Shown in pieces: positions 1 through 7,483 of a stretch of 39,278 nucleotides of DNA. The translations under genes were made by a program, and so were the position numbers. Positions within the stretch are counted from its first letter, which is position 1. Every line of letters begins with the position of its first letter. The notes below the pieces were generated by a model. It had not been told where the DNA came from, did not search any database, and worked only from the letters and a program-made list of their open reading frames with translations. Location: assembly GCA_904397815.1 (NCBI GenBank), contig CAJFOT010000006.1, positions 1 to 39,278 of the forward strand, written 5' to 3'. The DNA is from Candidatus Paralachnospira sangeri (GTDB taxonomy: Bacteria; Bacillota; Clostridia; Lachnospirales; Lachnospiraceae).

Positions 1-121
1 AAAAGTCTACCTTTTCTTTCAAATATTGGTATTTCATACAAAACATACAGGAAATATTCTGCGCTCGATAAAATATATTACAGGAATTAGAAAAATATAA
101 CTTTAGAAATGAATACTCTTT

Positions 122-201
122 CATGCCTTTCAGGCATGTATTTCATACTTTTATTCTGTGCGGCAGACAGCAAACCGGCTCCGTCAATCGCAGACGGAGC
201 C
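122..201. terminator. Two hairpins in the 265-nt tail after the CotH gene
   Basis: The stretch 1-265 holds no gene. It contains two stem-loops. The first has 7-bp arms at 122-128 and 132-138 (CATGCCT/AGGCATG, 3-nt loop). The second has 9-bp arms at 177-185 and 193-201 (GGCTCCGTC/GACGGAGCC, 7-nt loop). The second lies 65 nt past the CotH stop and is the likelier transcript end for the minus-strand operon. Its U-tract on the minus strand is poor (GGTTTGCTG), so this is a weak or factor-assisted terminator rather than a textbook one. The rest is AT-rich with nothing recognisable. Confidence 0.45.
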
Positions 202-265
202 AGTCAGTCGTAAATATTCTCCAGACAGAGAAATATGTGATTTAGCCATGTCAATCAGACACATT

Positions 266-2278
266 TCATTTTTTGAAGCGAAAGTCATACCTTTCTTCCT
301 CATCTATGATTTTCATCCGGATTTCTTCAGGATTTGAGGGCTGGTAGCGGAAACACAGTTCTCCATCCAGATAGATATCACAGTCATCCGGATGATCATA
401 CTGAATTTCCGGATCTGTCCGAAACTGTAGCAGGCCAGCGCAGGTTTTGACAGTGTCGCCTGCCTGCAGAGAGCCGATATAATCTGCCTGACCGGTCTCA
501 CCATTTACCGCAACCCACGTCACATCCCCTTTGATTTTTGTGATATCCACCCCCATATATTCCAGCAGCTCCATGATATCCTGTTCCTCCAGCAGCTGCC
601 GATTATGGATTTCAATCAGAAAACGGTCATTCCGGAAATTTTCGTACTGGGCAGTCCGGATCAGATAAATATTCCTGCCCTGCATTGTCTCCAGAGTGTC
701 ATAATAAATATCTGTATGATAAAGACGTTCCAGCACAAAATCACGGAATACTGACAGTCCTGCCTCCGGATCTCCGTAAGTGCCCTCCGGCCACCGCTCC
801 CGGTCCCGCAGGAAAGCGCCGGAACCATAGATCTCTTCTTCGAACACATCCAGCATGGACAAAATGGATTGATCAGACCACGGACCCGACCGCAGTTCCC
901 GATACCGCTCCACGATTTTCTGACATATTTCTTCATCTTTGTTCAGCAGCAGCCGGTATATCACGCCGCTCTCCATAATATAATGAGTTTTTGCCGGTGT
1001 TTCATAGGGCAGTGTATAATTTTGCGATACATACTGCCATTTGTTTCCCCAGGTAAGATCCATATCCCATGGAATAAACAGAATCTGGCTGCTCTCTCCA
1101 TGTTTTTTTGCGGCCATATATACATTTTTCAGGCTGGACTCGCTGACATGATCCATGCCCTGAATCAGATTCAGGAAGATATACTGATCTACGGCATTTC
1201 CGATATCCACGCTCTCATACAGAGCCTCTGTGTCTGCTTCCTCACCGCTGAACAGGCCGTGAAAAGCCTTCAGAGCTTCCCACCGGCTGCCGTTTTGCAA
1301 TCCCTCGCTGATTTCATAACCATTCAGATTTCCTGTCTCATTGAAAGTCAGGGCAATGGAATTGGCCCAGTCAGTTTTTTTATACAAATATTCCCCAGCG
1401 TCTTCATCTATGCCTGCCTGTTTGCCATCAACAGGATACCCCAGCGCATACAGTCCCCAGTATTCTCCATTCAGGAACAGTTCCACATACCGGTATTCCA
1501 TTCCCAGATCCAGCCCGCAGCTGTTATTTTTGCTGCAGGACTGACTCCACAGGTTGGAAGAAAACACATTCCGAATTTTTTCCTGGTCATTGTAGGCAGC
1601 ATAAAGCACCCAGTCATCGTCCTGGCGCATTCCCAGCAGAGATACCATATTTGACCGGGTATTTTCTCCCGCTGATTCCAGAGTCAGAGTCAGTCGGAAA
1701 CCTTTTTTAGGATATTTTTTCGTTGAGTTTCCCCGAATATGAATGGTTCCATTGGACCGGGTAATCGGAGCAGTCGTATCTGCCCTGTTATCCAGCAGCT
1801 CCATTGTCATCCCGACCGGTTCTTCTGTCAGTTCTCCCTCACAGCGAATGCCCAGCAATGGCAGTGCAGTACATTTCAGGCCGTAAAGACGGTAGCTGTC
1901 CTCATCATAAATCATAACCTCAATCGTCTGATTATTCTGCATACTTTCCCGGGAAATCTCTCCTTCTCTCACCGCCACCCGCAGACCGGTGCCGCAGCTG
2001 ATCGTTGTATACGGGTCAAACCGATAAGGTTCCCCTTCTGTCAGGGAATAAAAGAAGGTGTCTGAAGAACGGTCGAAAAACAGAGTTTTTTCATTCATCT
2101 CAATCTCTTCGATGAACAGTTCCTGACTGATGGAACGGGTTTCCATCAGTTCTTTAAATTCCGCCTCAGACACCATATATTCCGACAGTCTGGATGTCCG
2201 CTCCCGAAATCCCAGAAGATAAAACAGCGCCGCCGCGGAACAGACCAGCAAAATCAGACTCGCTGCTTTTCTGCGCAT
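266..2278 (-). CDS. Exported CotH-family protein kinase
   Basis: A 670-residue protein with one N-terminal membrane anchor (about residues 7-24) and a long extracytoplasmic part. The middle carries CotH kinase-fold hallmarks: RGNSTKKYPKKGFRL near residue 180, DWVLYAAYNDQEKIRN near 225, FLNGEYWGLY near 270, and the acidic WDMDLTWGN near 405. CotH proteins are atypical secreted kinases; Bacillus CotH phosphorylates spore-coat proteins. I chose the ATG at 2278 because the GGGGG ribosome site sits about 7 nt before it; ATG 2284 is too close, and a longer frame reaching 2344 would overlap the upstream gene. It is the third gene of a VTC-DUF4956-CotH operon, 43 nt after DUF4956. The substrate is unknown; the operon suggests a link to polyphosphate rather than to spores. 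Confidence 0.85.
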   Translation of the reverse strand: MRRKAASLILLVCSAAALFYLLGFRERTSRLSEYMVSEAEFKELMETRSISQELFIEEIEMNEKTLFFDRSSDTFFYSLTEGEPYRFDPYTTISCGTGLRVAVREGEISRESMQNNQTIEVMIYDEDSYRLYGLKCTALPLLGIRCEGELTEEPVGMTMELLDNRADTTAPITRSNGTIHIRGNSTKKYPKKGFRLTLTLESAGENTRSNMVSLLGMRQDDDWVLYAAYNDQEKIRNVFSSNLWSQSCSKNNSCGLDLGMEYRYVELFLNGEYWGLYALGYPVDGKQAGIDEDAGEYLYKKTDWANSIALTFNETGNLNGYEISEGLQNGSRWEALKAFHGLFSGEEADTEALYESVDIGNAVDQYIFLNLIQGMDHVSESSLKNVYMAAKKHGESSQILFIPWDMDLTWGNKWQYVSQNYTLPYETPAKTHYIMESGVIYRLLLNKDEEICQKIVERYRELRSGPWSDQSILSMLDVFEEEIYGSGAFLRDRERWPEGTYGDPEAGLSVFRDFVLERLYHTDIYYDTLETMQGRNIYLIRTAQYENFRNDRFLIEIHNRQLLEEQDIMELLEYMGVDITKIKGDVTWVAVNGETGQADYIGSLQAGDTVKTCAGLLQFRTDPEIQYDHPDDCDIYLDGELCFRYQPSNPEEIRMKIIDEEERYDFRFKK

Positions 2279-2321
2279 TATCATTCCCCCTTTTTTACAG
2301 AACAGACACCCGGCAGATCTG

Positions 2322-2990
2322 CTATATAATGTCTTCACTGTCATATTCTATAATGGAGAATTTCTCCACTCCAGTCTCCCGCAGCATGGCAGTCAGGACC
2401 GCCGGATCTTTTGCCGAGAACTCCATCACATAATCCATGCCGGCAGCAGTATAGTTTCTGCTTTTGACACGGCTGCGCCGTACAGCCCCGCGTATGGTTT
2501 CCAGAATCTTCTCCTCCGCTTCCGGCGCACAGTGAAATACCAGCACAAAGGGACGCCGTCCAAGTGAAACATGCTCCAGGATCAAAAGAAAAACAGTAAC
2601 AACCAGGGAAGTCAGCACTGCCACCTCATACAGCTGACATCCGCAGACAATTCCGATATGTATGGACCAGAGAAGATATATCATATCCACCGGATCCTTA
2701 ATCGCCGTCCGGAACCGGATAATCGCCAGAGCGCCGATGGTTCCCAGTGTAATCACCAGATTAGACTGCAGGCAGAGAATGATAGTAGATATAAAAAAGG
2801 GCAGAACCGCTATGGAAATATTAAAAGACTTGTTATAAAATGCCCGGTGGGAAACCAGGCGATAAACCGCAAATTCATAAGCGGATAATATCATAACCAC
2901 CAGAAGAACCGACATAACCATAGACGTATTCAGCACCGGATTTTGATAGGTATTTACAATATTCTCAAGAATTAAATCAAACATACTCAC
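2322..2990 (-). CDS. DUF4956 integral membrane protein
   Basis: A 222-residue protein with an N-terminal membrane half (about four helices, residues 18-140) and a soluble C-terminal domain of about 80 residues. The family signature is visible as GALAIIRFRTAIKDPVDMIY near residues 85-105. The function of DUF4956 is unknown. It starts at GTG 2990, which overlaps the stop of the VTC gene in a GTGA junction, so translation is coupled; ATG 2984 is an alternative start. An AAGGGG site precedes it. Its constant company with VTC-domain and CotH genes suggests a membrane partner of the polymerase, perhaps a channel or scaffold, but that is inference. Confidence 0.85.
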   Translation of the reverse strand: MSMFDLILENIVNTYQNPVLNTSMVMSVLLVVMILSAYEFAVYRLVSHRAFYNKSFNISIAVLPFFISTIILCLQSNLVITLGTIGALAIIRFRTAIKDPVDMIYLLWSIHIGIVCGCQLYEVAVLTSLVVTVFLLILEHVSLGRRPFVLVFHCAPEAEEKILETIRGAVRRSRVKSRNYTAAGMDYVMEFSAKDPAVLTAMLRETGVEKFSIIEYDSEDII

Positions 2991-3709
2991 AGGATTCCCC
3001 TTCCCATACTTTTTAATTTTGCTCTTCCGATATAATATTTGGAGAATGCAGTCTGAACCAGTTTCCCGTCTGAGATCATATTTCTGATATAACCGGGCAG
3101 GATATGGTCAAATTTCGCTTCCAGCACATGGAAGCCCCGGTCCAGCACCGGATATCTCAGATAGCCGCCGGTCAAAAAACTGTCAATTCCTGCTGCCGCA
3201 GTTATATACTGATCCAGAGTAATCCTCACATTTGACACCGGCTCCACATATGCCACCCGCTCATAATCGATAATCACTTTCGGGCGGAACAGGCGAGTCA
3301 TACAGTCCACACAAAACCGCCTGAGCAGCAGAAGATCCGTCGCCCAGAACAGTTCCTCCGTCCGTCCCTCTATAATCGCCTCATACATCTCAGGAGTCAG
3401 CGGGCAGCTTTCCTTGTGGCATCTTCCATTCAGCTTTTCTTTACATTCCAGATGCAGCGTATCCAGATGGGTTCCATAATACCGGATTCTGTATTTAAAA
3501 CGACTGGCGACTCCCGCCTCATTCTCCCTGGCGCATGTGTCCTGATAATCGTCAAAATACAGGCTGTGGATCTCATAGCTGCCTTTCTCCTCACTGTATC
3601 TGTCCTTTTCCAGAACCGCTGCCAGTCTTTTGTCAAGACATGCCAGTTCTCCTTCGTCACAGATATATTTCCACTCATTCCGGTATCTTTTGATAACATC
3701 ACCTTCCAA
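2987..3709 (-). CDS. VTC-domain polyphosphate polymerase-like protein
   Basis: About 235-240 residues forming a single VTC tunnel domain, the catalytic fold of yeast Vtc4, which makes polyphosphate from ATP. Expected basic motifs are present in order: RYRNEWKY at the start, SLYFDD, SRFKYRIRYYG, LECKEK, KVIIDYERVAY, VLEAKFD. There is no membrane segment and no SPX domain, so it should be cytosolic and probably held at the membrane by DUF4956. The only canonical in-frame start is TTG 3709, which has no ribosome site. A strong GGAAGGTGAT site lies just inside the frame, and at the correct distance is ATC at 3694-3692, giving M-KRYRNEWKY, the usual N-terminus for this family. I think ATC 3694 may be the real start. 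First gene of the operon. Confidence 0.85.
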   Translation of the reverse strand: MEGDVIKRYRNEWKYICDEGELACLDKRLAAVLEKDRYSEEKGSYEIHSLYFDDYQDTCARENEAGVASRFKYRIRYYGTHLDTLHLECKEKLNGRCHKESCPLTPEMYEAIIEGRTEELFWATDLLLLRRFCVDCMTRLFRPKVIIDYERVAYVEPVSNVRITLDQYITAAAGIDSFLTGGYLRYPVLDRGFHVLEAKFDHILPGYIRNMISDGKLVQTAFSKYYIGRAKLKSMGRGIL

Positions 3710-3733
3710 CTGTAGTTTTTACATATTTCTTAT

Positions 3734-3750
3734 AAATTCTTTAAGAATTT
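3734..3750. repeat. Perfect inverted repeat in the VTC operon leader
   Basis: AAATTCTT-T-AAGAATTT is a perfect 8-bp-arm palindrome about 15-25 nt downstream of the predicted transcription start. It could be a repressor operator or just AT-rich symmetry. Confidence 0.4.
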
Positions 3751-3766
3751 ATGTATATTATAAGCT

Positions 3767-3795
3767 ATTATAAAATTGATTCTCTTTTTTTGCAA
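3767..3795 (-). promoter_or_regulatory. Sigma-A promoter of the VTC-DUF4956-CotH operon
   Basis: TTGCAA (3795-3790), a 17-nt spacer and TATAAT (3772-3767) on the minus strand give a near-consensus vegetative promoter. Transcription should start near 3760, leaving a leader of about 65 nt before ATC 3694. Confidence 0.75.
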
Positions 3796-3856
3796 CCAAG
3801 AAATCCTGCGGCAAATGCATACCGCCCTGGCAGGACATCTGATCAGCCCGCAAAGG

Positions 3857-3892
3857 AAAAAAAAGCAGCCTTCCACATGCCGGAAAGCTGCT
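3857..3892 (-). terminator. Intrinsic terminator after the PII-like gene
   Basis: On the minus strand AGCAGCTTTCC pairs with GGAAGGCTGCT (11 bp, one T-G wobble, 7-nt loop) and is followed by a run of eight T. It ends the DUF1538/PII-like transcript 22 nt after the stop and separates it from the VTC promoter. Confidence 0.92.
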
Positions 3893-3913
3893 GTTCATCT
3901 TTATAAAATATAT

Positions 3914-4609
3914 TTAATCGATTCCCTCTATCCCGTCCACCGGAACTGACATAACAAAACCGTGAGCTTCGCTTTTCAGGCCGCATTTTTCGCCGATTGC
4001 TTTCATAATGGCCTTTTTATCCTCTTTTCTGACCAGTATCATTACAATCTCCCGCTCCTGCTGTACCCGGATTCCCCAAAACTGCGTTGCTTCTTCACTG
4101 CCGATCCGCCGGCTGTGAAACACAGTACCGCCGGATGCCCCCAGAGGCCTGGCCGCTTCCATTACTTCTTCACTGTAGCCCTGATCCACAATCGCCATAA
4201 TCATCGCATATCCACTGTCTTTCATCATGTTCTCATTCCTTTCCGCTTCCTGTATTTCCTGATTTGCCGCTAAATTTTCCGACATACGCAGCAGCACGCC
4301 GCTTCCGGCCGTCAGGGGAATGGAAAACGCAACGCCGCTGTCCGTCATGCCCAGCCGCAGCTGTTTCTTCAATTTTTTCAGCATGATATCCGCAAAAGGC
4401 TTAGGCATCACACTCAGCAGCAAGTCTTTATCCACACTGCCCAGCCCCAGCATATCCATTATCTCACTGGAGGCAGTTCCCAGAGCCCTGCACTGATATT
4501 GAAACGGAATTCTTCCCTGGTCAAACAGTTTCAGCGCTTTTTTCGTCAGTCTGGGAGCAGAAATCAGAATCAGCATACGAAAGGCAATTTTCTGATTTTC
4601 ATTCTTCAT
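3914..4609 (-). CDS. PII-like regulator with two tandem domains
   Basis: A 231-residue soluble protein. The second half (about 125-231) resembles a P-II family regulator: MAIVDQGYSEEVMEAARPLG, then GASGGTVFHSRR in the T-loop position, MILVRKEDKKAIMKAI, and a closing FVMSVPVDGI strand. The first half (about 8-110) follows the same plan (LISAPRLTKKALKLF, CRALGTASSEIMDMLGLG, a PKPFADIMLKKLKKQ helix, VAFSIPL), so the protein seems to be an internal duplication. Start ATG 4609 is chosen because the GAGGAGG site is 9 nt before it; ATG 4615 is too close to that site. It overlaps the end of the DUF1538 gene by 11 nt, so the two are translated together and it most likely gates that transporter in response to a small molecule. 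No uridylylation tyrosine context is evident. Confidence 0.75.
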   Translation of the reverse strand: MKNENQKIAFRMLILISAPRLTKKALKLFDQGRIPFQYQCRALGTASSEIMDMLGLGSVDKDLLLSVMPKPFADIMLKKLKKQLRLGMTDSGVAFSIPLTAGSGVLLRMSENLAANQEIQEAERNENMMKDSGYAMIMAIVDQGYSEEVMEAARPLGASGGTVFHSRRIGSEEATQFWGIRVQQEREIVMILVRKEDKKAIMKAIGEKCGLKSEAHGFVMSVPVDGIEGID

Positions 4610-6140
4610 CTCCATCGTCCTCCTCAAATTCTACAATCTCATCTGCTCCATCCAGAAACACCGCGCTTTTTTCCAAAAGAGCATCAGCCTGTTTCATCTT
4701 CCACTGATAACGCAGCCCCATCAGCTGTACGGCAATCAGAGGTGTCAGTGCCACCAGGGCTACCACGCCGAAAGCGTCTGTCATCACATTGCCCCCTAAC
4801 GCCTCACAGGCGCCAATACTCAGGGGCAGCAGAAATGTGGTCGTCATCGGCCCGCTGGCCACACCGCCGGAATCAAAAGCAATTCCGACAAACATTGGCG
4901 GAACCATCCTGGATAAGAGCAGTGCGGCAATATATCCGGGGATCACAATACAGGAAACCGGAATACCGGTCAGAATGCGCAGCATAGCCAGACCGACGCT
5001 GACTGCCACGCCCGCCTGGAGACAGCGATTCATCAGTGACGCCGAGACAGCTCCGTTGGTCACGCTCTCCACCTGATGGTTTAGGACCTGAATAGCCGGT
5101 TCCGCTTTTACGATATAGTAACCGATGATCATTCCCAGCGGAATCAGCAGCCATTTCCAGCTTTCTGAAGCCAGCGCCCTGCCCAGCACAGAACCTACAG
5201 GAGCAAAACCTACATTGACACCGCACAGGAAGAGCACCAGCCCTACATACGTATACAAAAAGCCAATGATCACCCGCCTGATCTGCCGGGACTTATATCT
5301 GCGGCAGATCAGCTGAAACAACACGAATACCCCGGCTACCGGCAGCAGGGATACCAGAACTTCTTTGGCGTACCTCGGGATGCTCTGGCCGAACACCCGT
5401 ACCACATCTCTGGTAGTGTTCACATTCGCTATGGCAGCAGAGGAATATTCTGTCTCAGAGGGATGAAAGAAAAAGCCCAGAACCATCACAGCCAGAATGG
5501 GACCGATACTGGACAGCGCTACCAGACCGAAACTGTCATCTGCCGCATTTTTATCGCCGCGGACAGAAGCCAGACCCACACCCATAGCCATAATAAACGG
5601 CACCGTCATCGGCCCGGTCGTAACACCGCCGGAGTCAAAAGCAATTGCCATAAAGTCCTGGGGAATGAAAAAAGAAAATCCTATCATAAAAATATATAGA
5701 ACCACCAGCATAGCGGAAAGATTGATACGGAACAGAATCCTGACAATCGACAGGGCGAGAAAAATGCCCACGCCTGCCGCTACTGTAATAATCAGTGTCA
5801 TATTTGGTACGGAGGGAACCTGTTCCGCCAGTACCTGCAGATCCGGTTCTGCAATTGTGATAATCAGGCCCATAACAAAGCCGAGCACAACAGAAAAGAT
5901 AATATTGCCTGTTTTGGATATCTGGGCGCCAATACCCTCGCCTAACGGCGTCATAGCCATCTCAGCGCCCAGCTGAAAGAAGCCCATGCCGATTACCAGC
6001 ATCACCGCACCTGTCAGAAACATGACAGCAGCGCCTAATTCCACAGGAACCAGGATCATGCTGATCAGAAGAACGATGCCTGTAATGGGAAGGACGGCTG
6101 TTAAAGACTCTCTTGTTTTTTCCTTCAGTTTTGGATTCAT
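4599..6140 (-). CDS. DUF1538 membrane transporter, fused UmpA/UmpB-like
   Basis: A 513-residue, very hydrophobic protein made of two homologous halves. The signature AFDSGGVTTGPMTVPF with a following DSFGLVALSS occurs near residue 205, and again as AFDSGGVASGPMTTTF with DAFGVVALVA near 445. In addition, EPDLQVLAEQVPSV (about 115) mirrors EPAIQVLNHQVESV (about 355). In other bacteria the DUF1538 proteins UmpA and UmpB are separate and have been reported together as a Na+(Li+,K+)/H+ antiporter; here both are in one chain. Start ATG 6140 gives MNPKLKEKTRESLTAVLPIT, a typical beginning, with AGGTGAT about 11 nt upstream; the frame stays open back to 6257 but without a ribosome site there. It is coupled to the PII-like gene. 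Ion specificity cannot be read from the sequence. Confidence 0.85.
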   Translation of the reverse strand: MNPKLKEKTRESLTAVLPITGIVLLISMILVPVELGAAVMFLTGAVMLVIGMGFFQLGAEMAMTPLGEGIGAQISKTGNIIFSVVLGFVMGLIITIAEPDLQVLAEQVPSVPNMTLIITVAAGVGIFLALSIVRILFRINLSAMLVVLYIFMIGFSFFIPQDFMAIAFDSGGVTTGPMTVPFIMAMGVGLASVRGDKNAADDSFGLVALSSIGPILAVMVLGFFFHPSETEYSSAAIANVNTTRDVVRVFGQSIPRYAKEVLVSLLPVAGVFVLFQLICRRYKSRQIRRVIIGFLYTYVGLVLFLCGVNVGFAPVGSVLGRALASESWKWLLIPLGMIIGYYIVKAEPAIQVLNHQVESVTNGAVSASLMNRCLQAGVAVSVGLAMLRILTGIPVSCIVIPGYIAALLLSRMVPPMFVGIAFDSGGVASGPMTTTFLLPLSIGACEALGGNVMTDAFGVVALVALTPLIAVQLMGLRYQWKMKQADALLEKSAVFLDGADEIVEFEEDDGDEE

Positions 6141-6226
6141 TAAAATATCTATCACCTGATTTCTTGGAGCATCCAAAAGTTGTATCATTTCATTGCAGCA
6201 GGCTGCGGGAAAGAGTGAAATACATT

Positions 6227-6255
6227 GGCCGTCTGTTGTCCAACAGCAGACGGCC
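6227..6255 (-). terminator. Strong hairpin between pta and the DUF1538 gene
   Basis: GGCCGTCTG (6227-6235) pairs with CAGACGGCC (6247-6255), and part of the loop can pair as well. It lies 55 nt after the pta stop. The minus-strand sequence after it (AATGTATTTC) is only moderately U-rich, so termination may be partial. Confidence 0.55.
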
Positions 6256-6309
6256 ATATCATTACATTCTCAGAGTTTTCAGCGTTTTCAGCAGTCCCTA
6301 TGCCTTTTA

Positions 6310-7308
6310 TTAATCGTTTGCGGTGCACTGAACAGCGGTAATTGCCACCACACCTACAATATCGTCAGCGACACAGCCTCTGGACAGATCGTTGATCGGC
6401 TTTGCGATGCCCTGGGTTACGGGGCCGTAAGCTTCTGCCTTGCCCAGTCTCTGAACCAGTTTGTAGCCGATATTTCCGGCATCCAGGTCAGGGAAGATCA
6501 GGACGTTCGCCTTGCCTGCCACTTCACTGCCGGGTGCCTTGGAAGCGCCTACGCTGGGTACGATCGCAGCATCCAGCTGCAGTTCGCCGTCGATCTTGTA
6601 CTGAGGATATGTCTCCTTCGCGATGGCGGTCGCCTGAACCACTTTATCCACATCCGCATGTTTTGCGCTGCCCTTTGTGGAGTGGGACAGCATCGCCACA
6701 ATCGGCTCCTGCTGTACCAGCAGCTGGAAGGATTCCGCTGAAGAAGCCGCAATGGCTGCCAGCTTCTCCGGATCAGGATTCTGCTCCAGGCCGGAGTCAG
6801 CAAAGATAAATGTTCCGTCGGCGCCGTACTCGCAGTCCGGAACAACCATCAGGAAGAATGCGGATACCAGCTTGCATCCGGGTTTTGTCTTTACAATCTG
6901 CAGGGAGGGACGCAGGGTATTCGCTGTGGAATGGCATGCGCCGGATACGACGCCGTCAGCGTCTCCCATCTTCACCATCATGCAGGCATAGTACATATAA
7001 TCAGATACCAGCAGATCTCTCGCCTGCTCTACAGTCATGCCTTTTGATTTTCTTATTTCAGCCAGCTGCTCTGCGTAATACTGAGTCTTCTCAGAGGTAG
7101 CCGGATCGATGATTCTCGCTTTGGATACATCAAAGCCTTTATTATTCGCCTCAACCTCAGCAGGGCTTGCGAGAATGGTAATGTCTGCCACATCTTCCGC
7201 AATACATTTTGCGGCAGCCTCATAAATTCTGGCGTCCATGCCTTCTGCAAGAACAATTGATTTTTTATTTGCTTTCGCTCTCGCTTTCACTGTGTCAATA
7301 AATCCCAT
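6310..7308 (-). CDS. pta: Phosphate acetyltransferase
   Basis: A 332-residue short-form Pta that interconverts acetyl-CoA and acetyl phosphate in the cytosol, the first step of acetate formation. Family motifs are clear: SGACHSTANTLRPSLQ near 135, AMLSHSTKGSAKH near 215, and NVLIFPDLDAGNIGYKL near 275. The length fits the single-domain family, with no DRTGG or N-terminal P-loop extension. Start ATG 7308 (MGFIDTVKARAK) has an AAGGAG site upstream; the frame is open further to 7350 but lacks a better start. It has its own promoter at 7406-7434. The usual partner ackA does not follow; an ion-transporter gene does. Confidence 0.96.
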   Translation of the reverse strand: MGFIDTVKARAKANKKSIVLAEGMDARIYEAAAKCIAEDVADITILASPAEVEANNKGFDVSKARIIDPATSEKTQYYAEQLAEIRKSKGMTVEQARDLLVSDYMYYACMMVKMGDADGVVSGACHSTANTLRPSLQIVKTKPGCKLVSAFFLMVVPDCEYGADGTFIFADSGLEQNPDPEKLAAIAASSAESFQLLVQQEPIVAMLSHSTKGSAKHADVDKVVQATAIAKETYPQYKIDGELQLDAAIVPSVGASKAPGSEVAGKANVLIFPDLDAGNIGYKLVQRLGKAEAYGPVTQGIAKPINDLSRGCVADDIVGVVAITAVQCTAND

Positions 7309-7405
7309 GATTCTTTGACTCCTTTCCTCTCCTTGTACAGCACATTCCAAATACTCCGTCCATAATGTCCGGAATCATTTCAGCCTGTACAGTCTGTTTG
7401 CCAAT

Positions 7406-7434
7406 ATTATACTCCATTTCCAAAGTGCATACAA
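7406..7434 (-). promoter_or_regulatory. Sigma-A promoter of pta
   Basis: TTGTAT (7434-7429), a 17-nt spacer and a perfect TATAAT (7411-7406) lie in the 175-nt gap between tmcAL and pta. Transcription should begin near 7399, giving a leader of about 90 nt. Confidence 0.75.
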
Positions 7435-7483
7435 GGTTATTCTAATGTTTTTTCCTCAAAACAATCCCAGCCGGCAGAGCCTT

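Noticed and set aside
869-1654. A 261-codon plus-strand frame opposite the CotH gene
   Set aside because: Antisense shadow with no ribosome site or domain.
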